From positions 1 to 64,000 of the forward strand of contig JBBDWU010000038.1 of assembly GCA_040902725.1 (NCBI GenBank): a DNA stretch of 64,000 bases. Direction: 5' to 3'. A program made the translations under genes and the position numbers. This document shows, piece after piece, positions 36,517 through 44,749 of the stretch; position 1 is the stretch's first letter, and every line of letters begins with the position of its first letter. Origin of the DNA: JACVRU01 sp040902725. GTDB lineage: Bacteria > Actinomycetota > Thermoleophilia > Gaiellales > Gaiellaceae. Below the pieces are notes generated by a model. That model did not search any database, was not told the origin of the DNA, and saw only the letters and a program-made list of their open reading frames with translations.

Positions 36517-37256
36517 CGGTCGTCACCGGCGCGTCGAGCGGGATCGGCACCGAGGTGGCGCGGCTGCTCACGGCGCGGGGGTGGCTCTGCGTGCTGCTGG
36601 GGAGGCGGCGTGAGCGGCTGGAGGCGCTGGCGGGCGAGGTGGAGGTGTGCGACGTCTCCGACCGGCAAGCCGTCGAACGAGTCGCCTCGGCGGTGCTCGA
36701 GCGTCATCCGGCGATCCACCTGCTCGTCAACAACGCCGGCATCCCGGGGCGCAGCAGCTTCCTCGGGATGGAGCCCGAGCGGGTCGAGGAGCTAATCCGG
36801 ACGAACTACCTGGGCGGCGTCTGGTGCCTGCGCGCCTTCCTCCCCGGGCTCGAGCGCGGGGCGCCCGCCGACGTCGTCAACGTCGTCTCGGTCGCCGGCA
36901 CGGTCTCGCTGCCCGGCTCGGCCCCCTACTCGGCCTCGAAGGCCGCCCAGCTCGCCTTCTCCCGCGCCACCGCCGCGGAGCTTCGCCCGCGCGGCATCCG
37001 CGTCCACACCGTCAACCCCGGCTTCGTCCACACGGAGGGCTTCCCGAACCGCGACCGCTCCCGCAACCCGCTCTGGCGCCGCCTGGTGATCGGGCCCGAC
37101 CGCGTCGCCGAGCACATCGTCTCGGTCGTGGGCACCGAGCGCGTTGAGACCTACGTCCCCTGGTGGTACCGGCCCGCCGCGATCCTCCAGGCGATCGCGC
37201 CGGGGGTGCTCGCTCACCGCCTGAGCAGGTACCAGCCGACGTCGCCGTCGGACTGA
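36507..37256 (+). CDS. SDR family oxidoreductase, non-canonical start (CTG or GTA)
   Basis: A 249-residue short-chain dehydrogenase: NAD(P)-binding TGASSGIG near residue 7, LVNNAGIPG, catalytic Tyr and Lys in YSASKAAQ, and PGFVHTEG at the cofactor-closing loop. The frame has no nearby ATG, GTG or TTG; the natural N-terminus (M)PVAVVTGASSGIG begins at CTG 36507, or GTA 36513 overlapping the protease TAG. Overlap with the preceding subtilase gene is 10 or 4 nt. Substrate unknown. A C-terminal extension (residues ~215-249) has an amphipathic helix. Confidence 0.8.
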   Translation: MPVAVVTGASSGIGTEVARLLTARGWLCVLLGRRRERLEALAGEVEVCDVSDRQAVERVASAVLERHPAIHLLVNNAGIPGRSSFLGMEPERVEELIRTNYLGGVWCLRAFLPGLERGAPADVVNVVSVAGTVSLPGSAPYSASKAAQLAFSRATAAELRPRGIRVHTVNPGFVHTEGFPNRDRSRNPLWRRLVIGPDRVAEHIVSVVGTERVETYVPWWYRPAAILQAIAPGVLAHRLSRYQPTSPSD

Positions 37257-37663
37257 GACCGCAGCAGCACCAGCCCGTTGGCGTCGAAGAGGCCGCGCAT
37301 GTCCGCTTCGGGGAGGAGGCGCGCGTGCTCCGGATCGCGCTCTCGCTCGGCCCGGTCGACCTCGATCGCGGTCAAGGGGTCGATCGGCGCGATGCGGTCG
37401 ACGACGAGGATGCGCCCTCCGAGCCGCGTCACTCGCGCCAGCTCGGCGACGGCCAGCTCCGGCCGCCGCACGCGGTGGAGCTTGTCGACGCTGACGGCGC
37501 AATCGAAGGAGCCGCGGTCGTAGGGAAGCGTGGTGAGGTCGCCGTCGAAGGTGACCTCGCCGTCGCCGAGCCCCGCCACGCCGGTCGCGAGCACGCGCTC
37601 GTCCCCGGCGAGCTGGAGGAAGCCGGCAATGCCTTCAGCGCTCACCTGCACGGCGTCGAGCAT
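37214..37663 (-). CDS. Methyltransferase-like protein lacking motif I
   Basis: A 149-residue remnant of a class I SAM methyltransferase. It has the motif II/IV region (DGDLTTLPYDRGSFDCAVSV) and later LARVTRLGGRILVVDR, but the Gly-rich SAM motif I is degenerate (ERVLATGVAGLGDG). It may therefore be inactive or a regulatory subunit. Start ATG 37663 lies inside the cca gene 3' end (29-nt overlap). Its own 3' end overlaps the convergent SDR gene by 43 nt. Confidence 0.7.
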   Translation of the reverse strand: MLDAVQVSAEGIAGFLQLAGDERVLATGVAGLGDGEVTFDGDLTTLPYDRGSFDCAVSVDKLHRVRRPELAVAELARVTRLGGRILVVDRIAPIDPLTAIEVDRAERERDPEHARLLPEADMRGLFDANGLVLLRSQSDGDVGWYLLRR

Positions 37664-38645
37664 GCTCCAGTGCCTCCTCCCGGGTGGAGATCGTGCCCGC
37701 GGCACGCTCCTCTTCGATCTCCATCAGTATCGCTCCGATCGCCGGCCCCGGGGGGAGCCCGAGCTCGTCGCCCCGGACGAGCGGCTCGGCCGGCTCGTGC
37801 TCGCGGGAACGGCGTACAGCTTCCGCGTGCTCGTGGGCGCCGAGATGGTTGAGTGCCTCCAGCGCCCACGGCTCGGTTGCGCGGCGGAAGCGGTGGATCG
37901 CGCGGGCTGAGCCGTCCGCGGGCGGCGCGGCGGCGAGCAGCGTGCGCGCGAACCGGCGGAGGTCGTTCGAGATCGGCAGCCGCTCGAGGCTCTCGCCGAG
38001 CGCCGCCACCAGCCGGAGCTCGGGAGAGTCCGCCCGCTCAAGCCTGTCGTCCACCCGCCCACCCAGGGGTGAGAGCAGACCGAGCTCGTCGAGCCGCCGC
38101 CAGCCGGCCGTGGAGAGCCGCTCCAGCTCGCCGAGGATCCGCTCCCCCGCTGGGCGGGAGGCGAGCTCTGCGTGCTCGCGGGCAAGGCGCTCAGTCTCGG
38201 GGTCGAGCCGGAACCCGAGCTCGTCCTCGAGCCTTGCTGCGCGCAGCAGGCGGAGCGGGTCGTCCTCGAAGATCGACGGCGAGACCGCCCGCAGCGTCCG
38301 CGACTCCAGGTCGGCGCGCCCGCCGAACGGGTCGACGAGCTCGCCGCCGCCGACGGGAGCGGCGATCGCGTTCACGGTGAAGTCGCGCGTGGCGAGGTCG
38401 GCCTCGATGCCCTCGCGCAGCAGGGTGAAGTCGACCGTGCGCCCGTCGTCGAGCGCGACCCGCCAGGCGCCCCAGCGGTCGGAGAGCGGGAACGGCGCAC
38501 CGCCGTACGCCCGGGCGGCCGCCTCGGGGTCGCGGCAGGCGACGTCGAGGTCGACGACCGGGCGCCCGAGCAACTCGTCGCGGATGGCTCCGCCGACGAC
38601 CCACGCCTCCTCCTCGCGCAGGATCTCCTCGACCCGCTCACGCAT
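37635..38645 (-). CDS. cca: CCA tRNA nucleotidyltransferase / poly(A) polymerase family
   Basis: A 336-residue class II nucleotidyltransferase. The head domain has VVGGAIRDELLG (residues 17-26) and the metal-binding pair Asp32/Asp34 (VVDLDVACR). FTVNAIA and EDDPLRLLRAAR give the following conserved blocks, and an RNA-binding helical body ends at the C-terminus, lacking an HD domain. It adds or repairs CCA ends of tRNAs, or polyadenylates. Starts at ATG 38645, overlapping the alr stop by 8 nt. In the leftward operon HAD-acpS-nnr-alr-cca. Confidence 0.88.
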   Translation of the reverse strand: MRERVEEILREEEAWVVGGAIRDELLGRPVVDLDVACRDPEAAARAYGGAPFPLSDRWGAWRVALDDGRTVDFTLLREGIEADLATRDFTVNAIAAPVGGGELVDPFGGRADLESRTLRAVSPSIFEDDPLRLLRAARLEDELGFRLDPETERLAREHAELASRPAGERILGELERLSTAGWRRLDELGLLSPLGGRVDDRLERADSPELRLVAALGESLERLPISNDLRRFARTLLAAAPPADGSARAIHRFRRATEPWALEALNHLGAHEHAEAVRRSREHEPAEPLVRGDELGLPPGPAIGAILMEIEEERAAGTISTREEALEHARRRAGER

Positions 38646-39636
38646 CGACGACCGTCCGGTGGGCGCGCCCCTTGCCGATCCCGCAGGCCAACTCGTAGGT
38701 GATCGTGCCGGCGACGCGCGCGTGCGCCTCGAGCGGCGCGCCCGGACCGACGAGCGTGACCGGCGTTCCCGAGGGGAGTTCGCGCGGCAGCTCGACGGCG
38801 AGCGCGTCCATCGAGATCGTCCCGACCACGGGCGCCGGCTCACCCTCCACGACCACGTCGGTCCCGGTCAGGTCGCGCCGGAAGCCGTCCGCGTACCCGA
38901 CCGGCACGATGCCGATCCACGTCTCGGCCCCGGCGACGAAGCGGCGGCCGTAGCCGGTCGACTCTCCCGGGCGCAGGAGCTTGACCTGCGCCAGCTCGGA
39001 CTCCCAGCGCAGCACCGGCTCGAAGCCCTCGAGCTCCTTCTCGAACGGCGAGAGGCCGTAGAGGGCGATGCCGCAGCGGACGGCGTCGAAGCGTGAGCCG
39101 GGGAAGCGGAGCGCGCCGGCCGAGTTGGCGAGGTGCTTCGTCAGCGGGTAGGGCGCGGTCGCCTCGCGGAAGCGCTCGATCTGCCGCTCCGTGAACTCGG
39201 AGTCGCAGTCGGCCGAGGCGAGGTGGCTCATCAGGCCGACGACGCGGCCGCCGGGCTTGGGGAGCTCGGTGAGGCCCCAGCGCCCCATCCCGGTGTCCAG
39301 CTTCAGGTGGACGGGGACGCCCTCCGGGATGCGGCCGTCGGCGACGGTCAGCTCGAGCCGCGCCTCGCGGGCGGCCTCCACGTTCTCGGGCGGGCCGAGG
39401 ACGATCAGGCGCGCCTTCGGCAGCTCCGCGGGGAGCTGGAGCGCTTGGGCGACGGTCGCGGCGACGAGCGCGGCCGCGCCGGCGTCGAGCGCGGCGCGGC
39501 CGCACGCGATCGCGCCGTGGCCGTAGCCGTCTGCCTTGAGGACGGCCCAGAGCTCGCTGCCGTCCAGGACCTCGCGCATGCGCCGGACGTTGCGGCGGAA
39601 GGCGCCGAGGTCGATCGTCAGCTCAGAGCGGGCCAT
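38638..39636 (-). CDS. alr: Alanine racemase
   Basis: A 332-residue PLP enzyme that makes D-alanine for peptidoglycan. PLP is bound by Lys34 (LKADGYGHGA), and the second catalytic base, Tyr, is in GESTGYGRRF near residue 239. The TIM barrel is followed by a beta domain (WIGIVPVGYADGF). It is somewhat short, with the interdomain loops trimmed (typical length 360-390). Start ATG 39636 overlaps nnr by 14 nt. D-Ala then enters the wall pathway with murI and dacF elsewhere in the window. Confidence 0.95.
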   Translation of the reverse strand: MARSELTIDLGAFRRNVRRMREVLDGSELWAVLKADGYGHGAIACGRAALDAGAAALVAATVAQALQLPAELPKARLIVLGPPENVEAAREARLELTVADGRIPEGVPVHLKLDTGMGRWGLTELPKPGGRVVGLMSHLASADCDSEFTERQIERFREATAPYPLTKHLANSAGALRFPGSRFDAVRCGIALYGLSPFEKELEGFEPVLRWESELAQVKLLRPGESTGYGRRFVAGAETWIGIVPVGYADGFRRDLTGTDVVVEGEPAPVVGTISMDALAVELPRELPSGTPVTLVGPGAPLEAHARVAGTITYELACGIGKGRAHRTVVDA

Positions 39637-40897
39637 CGAGGAGGTCGCTCGCGACAGCGCCGCGGCCGAACCGCCGCGAGGCTAGCTGAGTCGCCGCAGC
39701 ACCCGCGGCGGCGGCGGTCCGCCCGTCGAGCCCCTTCGCGAGATAGGCGGCGATCACGCCCGTGAGCACGTCACCCGTCCCAGCGGTCGCCAGCGCCGGC
39801 GTGCCGAGGTCGGAGACGAGTACGCCCTCGCCGGGCGTGGCGACGAGCGTGTCCGCCCCCTTGAGCAGTACGGTGCAGCCGAAGCGCTCGGCCGCCTCGC
39901 GCACGGCCGCAAGCCGGTGGGCATCCACGTCGTCCCGGCCCAGCAGCCGGGCGAGCTCGCCCGAGTGCGGCGTCAGCACGGTCGGCGCGTCGCGCTCGAA
40001 CGGCTCGAGCTCGAAGAGCGCGTCGGCGTCGAGCACGACCGGCACGTCGAGTGCGGCCAGCAGCCGGACGACGAGCGCGCGGGCCTCCGGCGTCCGCCCG
40101 AGGCCCGGTCCGATCGCGACGGCGCCCGCCTTCTCCGCGAGCCGGTCGACGTCGTCCCAGGTGCCCTTCACCGGCTCGAGCAGCTTCGCCTCGACGACCG
40201 CCAGCGACGCGGCCGGAACGGCCACGGCGACGTAGCCCGCGTCCGCGCGGAACGCAGCCTGCGCCGCGAGACAGAGGGCGCCCGTCATGCCCGGGGCGCC
40301 GCCGACGACGAGCACGGAGCCGGCGCTGTACTTGTTGTCGCGCGCGGCCTTCTGGGGGACCAGGCCGAGGATGTCCGGCGTGACCCGCGCGTGCTCGGTC
40401 TCCGTCGGCTCCAGGCCGATGTCGGCAACCACGACCTCGCCCGCGTGGAACCGGCCCGGCGCGACGACGAGGCCCACCTTGCGACCTTGGAAGGTGACGG
40501 TCAGCTCCGCCTCGACGGCCGCGCCGGGCACCTCGCCGGTCGAGGCATCGACCCCCGACGGAACGTCCACTGACACCACGCGGCCCGTCATCCGCGCGAT
40601 CAGGGCAGCCGCTTCGTCCCTCGGCGGGCCGCGGAAGCCGGTGCCGAAGAGCGCGTCGATGACGACATCGCCGTCCTCAGCCTCCGTCCAACCGTGCTCG
40701 GCGAGGATCCGGGCCGCGATCTGGCCGTCGCCGCCGTTGGCGCCGCCGCCCGCGAACAGGCTGAACGTCCGCGCGTCCGGGAAACGCTCGACGACCGCGT
40801 CCGCGACCGCCCGCCCGGCGCGCTCCATCAGCTCGGCGACGTCGTGGCCCGCCTCCGCTGCCTTCAGCTCGTCGGCCGTGTAAAGCGGCTCAAGCAT
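39623..40897 (-). CDS. nnr: Bifunctional NAD(P)H-hydrate repair enzyme (epimerase/ADP-dependent dehydratase)
   Basis: A 424-residue protein repairing damaged NAD(P)HX. The N-terminal YjeF epimerase domain (about 1-180) has the nucleotide-binding GGGANGGDGQIAARIL and DVPSGVDASTGEV. The C-terminal ribokinase-like dehydratase (about 190-424) has VVGGAPGMTGA and GTGDVLTGV, with the catalytic Asp in GTGD. The epimerase part is shortened relative to E. coli Nnr. Located in an operon with acpS and alr, a common actinobacterial arrangement. Confidence 0.93.
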   Translation of the reverse strand: MLEPLYTADELKAAEAGHDVAELMERAGRAVADAVVERFPDARTFSLFAGGGANGGDGQIAARILAEHGWTEAEDGDVVIDALFGTGFRGPPRDEAAALIARMTGRVVSVDVPSGVDASTGEVPGAAVEAELTVTFQGRKVGLVVAPGRFHAGEVVVADIGLEPTETEHARVTPDILGLVPQKAARDNKYSAGSVLVVGGAPGMTGALCLAAQAAFRADAGYVAVAVPAASLAVVEAKLLEPVKGTWDDVDRLAEKAGAVAIGPGLGRTPEARALVVRLLAALDVPVVLDADALFELEPFERDAPTVLTPHSGELARLLGRDDVDAHRLAAVREAAERFGCTVLLKGADTLVATPGEGVLVSDLGTPALATAGTGDVLTGVIAAYLAKGLDGRTAAAAGAAATQLASRRFGRGAVASDLLDGPL

Positions 40898-41255
40898 CAG
40901 CCACGACGCAGACCGCCGCGGCGAGCTCGCGCGAGTGCGTCATCGAGAGGTCGATCGGCCCCGCGCCCACGCGCTCCGCCCAGTCCCCGAGGCGCCCGGT
41001 GAGCGCGACGCCGGGCTTCGGCCGGCCCGCGATCTCGACCTCCTTCCACGCGAAGGCTCGCGCGACGCCGAAACCGAGCGCTTTGCCGACCGCCTCCTTG
41101 CCGGCGAAGCGGGCGGCGTAGTGCTGAGCCGGGTTCGGCCGCGACTCGCAGTAGGCCCGTTCGGACTCGGTGAAGCAGCGTTCCCGGAAGCCCGGGTAGC
41201 GCTCGAGGGCGCGGCGGATGCGCGCGATCTCGATCAGGTCGACGCCCACTCTCAC
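40890..41255 (-). CDS. acpS: Holo-[acyl-carrier-protein] synthase (AcpS)
   Basis: A 121-residue 4'-phosphopantetheinyl transferase that activates acyl carrier protein. The motif GVDLIEIARI at the N-terminus holds the metal-binding Asp, and FAGKEAVGKALG the second. The start GTG 41255 overlaps the HAD gene stop as GTGA; GTG 41249 is an alternative. Its 3' end overlaps the nnr start by 8 nt. Size is typical. Confidence 0.95.
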   Translation of the reverse strand: MRVGVDLIEIARIRRALERYPGFRERCFTESERAYCESRPNPAQHYAARFAGKEAVGKALGFGVARAFAWKEVEIAGRPKPGVALTGRLGDWAERVGAGPIDLSMTHSRELAAAVCVVADA

Positions 41256-42052
41256 AATTCGTGCTCGATCCACTCCGGCAGCTGCGCGATCGAGCTGACG
41301 ATGCCGTCGGGAGTGACGCCGGAGCGCTCGACGGCATCCGGCCGGAACTTCCCGGTCCGCACCAGGACCGCCTTGAGGCCGCAGGCCTTGGCACCGACGA
41401 CGTCGGTCTCGACGTCGTCGCCGACCATCCAGGTCATGCCGGCATCGGCGTCGAGCGCGGCGAGCGCGGCGTCGAAGTAGGCGGCGCTCGGCTTCCCGAT
41501 CACGATCGCCTCGACCTCGGCGGCGTACTCGAGCCCGGCGACGAAGGTGCCCGCGTCGAGCAGCGGGCCCCGGCGCGTCTGCCACCACCGGTTCTTGTGG
41601 AGCGCGTACAGCTCGGCGCCGGCCTGCAGCTCCGAGAACGCGCGCGCGAGGTTCATGTACGAGAAGACCTGGTTCGTCTCCGGGCTCTCGTCGGCGCCGC
41701 CGATCAGCACGGCGTCGGCGGAGTCGCCGACGAGCTCGATGCCGTCGAGGTCCTCGATGATCGCCGGCATCGTCAGCGCGAGCACCCGCCGGCCCGCGAG
41801 CAGCCGCGCCGCCGAGTCTGCAGTGGTCTGCAGCTCCCCCTCCTCGAGCTCGATCCCCATCGCCCGCAGCTCGCTGACGAGGTCGGCGCGCGAGCGCGTG
41901 GTCGAGTTGGTGACGAACCGAAGGCGGTGGCCGGCCCCGCGCAGCTCGAGGACGGCTTCGGCCGCCCCGGGGATCGGCTCCCCAGACACGTGCAGCACCC
42001 CATCGACGTCGAGCAGAATCGCGGCTATGGACGGCGAGTCTATTCGGGTCAC
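41252..42052 (-). CDS. HAD-IIA family hydrolase
   Basis: A 266-residue phosphatase of the NagD/p-nitrophenyl-phosphatase type. The nucleophile motif is LLDVDGVL (Asp15 and Asp17), motif II is FVTNST, and the C-terminal motif is WMVGDDVETDVVGAKACG, where two Asp bind Mg. A cap domain lies between. The start GTG 42052 lies within the divergent ArfB-like gene's 5' end; ATG 42067 is another candidate. It is the first gene in the HAD-acpS-nnr-alr-cca operon. The substrate may be a sugar phosphate or nucleotide. Confidence 0.88.
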   Translation of the reverse strand: MTRIDSPSIAAILLDVDGVLHVSGEPIPGAAEAVLELRGAGHRLRFVTNSTTRSRADLVSELRAMGIELEEGELQTTADSAARLLAGRRVLALTMPAIIEDLDGIELVGDSADAVLIGGADESPETNQVFSYMNLARAFSELQAGAELYALHKNRWWQTRRGPLLDAGTFVAGLEYAAEVEAIVIGKPSAAYFDAALAALDADAGMTWMVGDDVETDVVGAKACGLKAVLVRTGKFRPDAVERSGVTPDGIVSSIAQLPEWIEHEL

Positions 42053-42431
42053 CCGCTCCGTCCGCATCCCGCTCGCGGAGATCGAGCTGCGCACCTCGCG
42101 CTCGAGCGGGCCCGGCGGCCAGCACGCGCAGAAGACCGAAACGCGCGTGGAGGCCGTCTTCGACGTGGAGGCGTCGCAGGCGCTGACGCCCGTCCAGAAG
42201 CGGCGGGTGGCGGCGAAGGCGGGGCCGGTGCTACGGGCGGTGGCGCAGGACGAGCGCAGCCAGGCGCGGAACCGCGCCCTCGCCGTCGAGCGGCTCGTCG
42301 CGGCCCTCGCCGAGGCGCTACGGGTGCCGCGGCGCCGCGTGCCGACCAAGCCCTCCGCGGCCGCGCGCAAGCGGCGGCTGGAGGAGAAGAAGCGCCGGTC
42401 GGAGACGAAGCGGCTGCGGCGGCCGCTCTAG
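42027..42431 (+). CDS. arfB: Release factor-like protein with GGQ motif (ArfB type)
   Basis: A 134-residue peptidyl-tRNA hydrolase domain. The catalytic GGQ is residues 30-32 (SGPGGQHAQKT), followed by a Lys/Arg-rich C-terminal tail (RKRRLEEKKRRSETKR) of the kind that inserts into the mRNA channel of stalled ribosomes. No codon-recognition domain, so it is a rescue factor. Starts at ATG 42027, about 26 nt inside the divergent HAD gene's start region. Its stop overlaps the convergent gene by 4 nt. Confidence 0.88.
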   Translation: MDGESIRVTRSVRIPLAEIELRTSRSSGPGGQHAQKTETRVEAVFDVEASQALTPVQKRRVAAKAGPVLRAVAQDERSQARNRALAVERLVAALAEALRVPRRRVPTKPSAAARKRRLEEKKRRSETKRLRRPL

Positions 42432-42877
42432 CGGCTCGTCGCGCGCATTCTCATCCAGAGTGCGCGGACCTGGCCCGCAGGCGGTTGATACGGCGCAGGC
42501 GGGTCATAGGGCCACGCGAATGCGGCGAGTGCAGCTGCGGCGTCATGTCGCACCTCGTCCCAGGCACCTGCACTCCGAAGGCCACTGAGAGACCACGTTT
42601 CCTCGGTGCTATTGGTTAGGCGGTCCAGCCGAGCATCGAGCGCCCGCAACGCGTCCTCCTGGTCTTGGCGTAGCCGGTCGGAGTAGCTGTGGCGGAGCAC
42701 TGTCCACCAGTTGTCGAAGTCGGATGCCAGATCTGACGCTGTGTTCCACTGCGCGAAGTCCGGCAGTGATGCGATCTGGGCGTCAGCGGGAGCCGCCAAC
42801 GCTGCCAGCGACTCTCGCAGGCGGTCCAGCGTGAGCTGGAAGTGCTCATCGGACGGTACGTCCGGAAACTTCGCCAC
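42428..42877 (-). CDS. Hypothetical protein, 149 residues
   Basis: An acidic, Ala/Asp/Trp-rich, mostly helical protein (MAKFPDVPSDEHFQLTLDRL) with no TM segment or recognised motif. Trp residues cluster at the C-terminus (WPYDPPAPYQPP, LWMRMRA). Its codon use is less GC-biased than its neighbours (for example TTAG and TGTGGC stretches around 42610-42720), suggesting more recent arrival. It follows glmS on the same strand, with 3 nt between, and may be co-transcribed. Confidence 0.6.
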   Translation of the reverse strand: MAKFPDVPSDEHFQLTLDRLRESLAALAAPADAQIASLPDFAQWNTASDLASDFDNWWTVLRHSYSDRLRQDQEDALRALDARLDRLTNSTEETWSLSGLRSAGAWDEVRHDAAAALAAFAWPYDPPAPYQPPAGQVRALWMRMRATSR

Positions 42878-42880
42878 GGG

Positions 42881-44695
42881 CTACTCGACCGTGACGGTCT
42901 TCGCCAGGTTCCGCGGCTGGTCGACGTTGAGGCCGCGCAGCCGGGCGATCCGGTAGGCCAGCAGCTGCAAGGGGATCACGGCCAGCACCGCCTGGAGGAA
43001 GTTCGGCGTGCGCGGCACGTAGATGACGTCGTCCGCGTGGTGCTGGATGTCCTCGTTGCCGTCGGTGGCGATGGCGATCACGTGCGCACCGCGCGCGCGC
43101 GTCTCCTGGATGTTCGAGACGATCTTGTCGTAGACGTGGATGTTGGTCGCGACGACGACGACCGGCGTCCCCTCCTCGAGCAGCGCGATCGGGCCGTGCT
43201 TCATCTCCCCCGCCGAGTACGCCTCGGTGGGGATGTAGGAGATCTCCTTCAGCTTCAGCGCGCCCTCGAGCGCGACCGGCAGGCCGATGTGGCGCCCGAG
43301 ATAGAGGAAGAAGGGCTTGTCGTAGAAGCGGCGCGCAATGTCCTCGATCGGATGGTCGCCGTCGAGGAACTCGCGGATCTTCTCGGGCAGCTCGTACAGC
43401 TGCTCGACGATGAACTCGATCTCGTCGGCCGGCAGCGAGTTGCGCACCTGCGCCAGCTGGAGGGCGACCAGGGAGAGCAGCGCGACCTGCGCCGTGAACG
43501 TCTTCGACGCCGCCACGCCCACCTCGAGGCCGCAGCGCGTGTACAGCACCGCGTCCGCCTCCCGCGTGATCTGCGTCCCCATCTGGTTCGTGATCGCGAG
43601 CGTGCGCGCTCCCTTCTCGCGAGCGAGCTTGAGCGCGTTCACGGTGTCGCGCGTTTCGCCCGATTGCGAGATCCCGATCACGAGCGTGTCCTTCGAGAGC
43701 ACCGGGTTGCGGTAGATCCACTCGCTCGCGATGTCGGGCTCGACCGGGACTCGGGCCCATTCCTCGATGATGTAGCGGCCGACGACGCCCGCGTGGTACG
43801 CGGTGCCGCAGGCGACGATCACGATCCGCCGCAGGTTCCGGATCTCCAGCTCGGTGAGGCCGATCTCCTCGAGCACGAGCTTCCCGTGCCGGGCGCGGTC
43901 GCCGATCGTCTCGCGCACCGCCTCGTCCTGCTCGTAGATCTCCTTGAGCATGAAGGTCTCGTAGCCGCCCTTCACCGCCTGCTCCTCGTCCCAGTCGACC
44001 TCCATCACGTCGGGCGCGTCGACGCCGTGGAAGACGGCGCCCTCGGGCGTGATCGCAACCACCGCGCCGTCGTCGATCAGCTGCACGCGGCGCGTCTCGG
44101 GGAGGAAGGCGGCGATCGAGGACGCGAGGAACATCTCGCCCTCGCCGACGCCGACGACGAGCGGTGTCTGGCAGCGCGCGCCGACGAGCAGGTCGGGGTG
44201 CGCCCGGTGGATGACGACGATCGAGAAGTGCCCCTCGAGCTCGGCGTAGGCGGCGCGCACCGCCTCGACGAGATCGCCCGAGTAGTGGCGCTCGACGAGG
44301 TGCGCGACGACCTCCGCGTCGGTCTCGGAGCTGAAGCTGTGGCCCTCGGCGAGGAGCGCCTCCTTCAGCTCGCGGTAGTTCTCCACGATCCCGTTGAGGA
44401 CGATCGCGAGGTCGTCGTCGGCGCAGCCGGTCAGCGGGTGGGCGTTCGCCTCGGTGACGGCACCGTGCGTCGCCCAGCGGGTGTGGCCGAGGCCGTGGCT
44501 CGAGGTCGAGACGTTGTCGGCGGCCGCCTCCTTGAGGATCTGGAGGTTGCCGACGGCCCGGACGTACTCGAGCCCGCCGTCCTCGAGCAGCGCGATGCCC
44601 GCGGAGTCGTAGCCGCGGTACTCGAGGCGCTCGAGCCCCTGCAGCAGGAGCTGCCTACAGGGCCTGGGCCCGACGTATCCGATGATTCCGCACAC
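42881..44695 (-). CDS. glmS: Glutamine-fructose-6-phosphate aminotransferase (GlmS)
   Basis: A 604-residue enzyme that makes glucosamine-6-phosphate. Its N-terminal glutaminase uses Cys2 (MCGIIGYVG), with HTRWATHG and LNGIVENYREL; two SIS isomerase domains follow, with GISQSGETRDT and SASKTFTAQ-like elements (ASKTFTAQV). Starts at GTG 44695, preceded by GGGGGAA. The leader is only 54 nt, so no glmS ribozyme is present. It follows glmM in the hexosamine pathway block. Confidence 0.96.
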   Translation of the reverse strand: MCGIIGYVGPRPCRQLLLQGLERLEYRGYDSAGIALLEDGGLEYVRAVGNLQILKEAAADNVSTSSHGLGHTRWATHGAVTEANAHPLTGCADDDLAIVLNGIVENYRELKEALLAEGHSFSSETDAEVVAHLVERHYSGDLVEAVRAAYAELEGHFSIVVIHRAHPDLLVGARCQTPLVVGVGEGEMFLASSIAAFLPETRRVQLIDDGAVVAITPEGAVFHGVDAPDVMEVDWDEEQAVKGGYETFMLKEIYEQDEAVRETIGDRARHGKLVLEEIGLTELEIRNLRRIVIVACGTAYHAGVVGRYIIEEWARVPVEPDIASEWIYRNPVLSKDTLVIGISQSGETRDTVNALKLAREKGARTLAITNQMGTQITREADAVLYTRCGLEVGVAASKTFTAQVALLSLVALQLAQVRNSLPADEIEFIVEQLYELPEKIREFLDGDHPIEDIARRFYDKPFFLYLGRHIGLPVALEGALKLKEISYIPTEAYSAGEMKHGPIALLEEGTPVVVVATNIHVYDKIVSNIQETRARGAHVIAIATDGNEDIQHHADDVIYVPRTPNFLQAVLAVIPLQLLAYRIARLRGLNVDQPRNLAKTVTVE

Positions 44696-44749
44696 GACTT
44701 CCCCCTTAAAACAGCAAAGCCCGGCTGCGGGATGCCCTTCGTCGGGCGC

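Noticed and set aside
44696..44749. Possible glmS ribozyme in the glmS leader
   Set aside because: Only 54 nt separate glmM and glmS, and no ribozyme core is seen; the leader offers just a Shine-Dalgarno.
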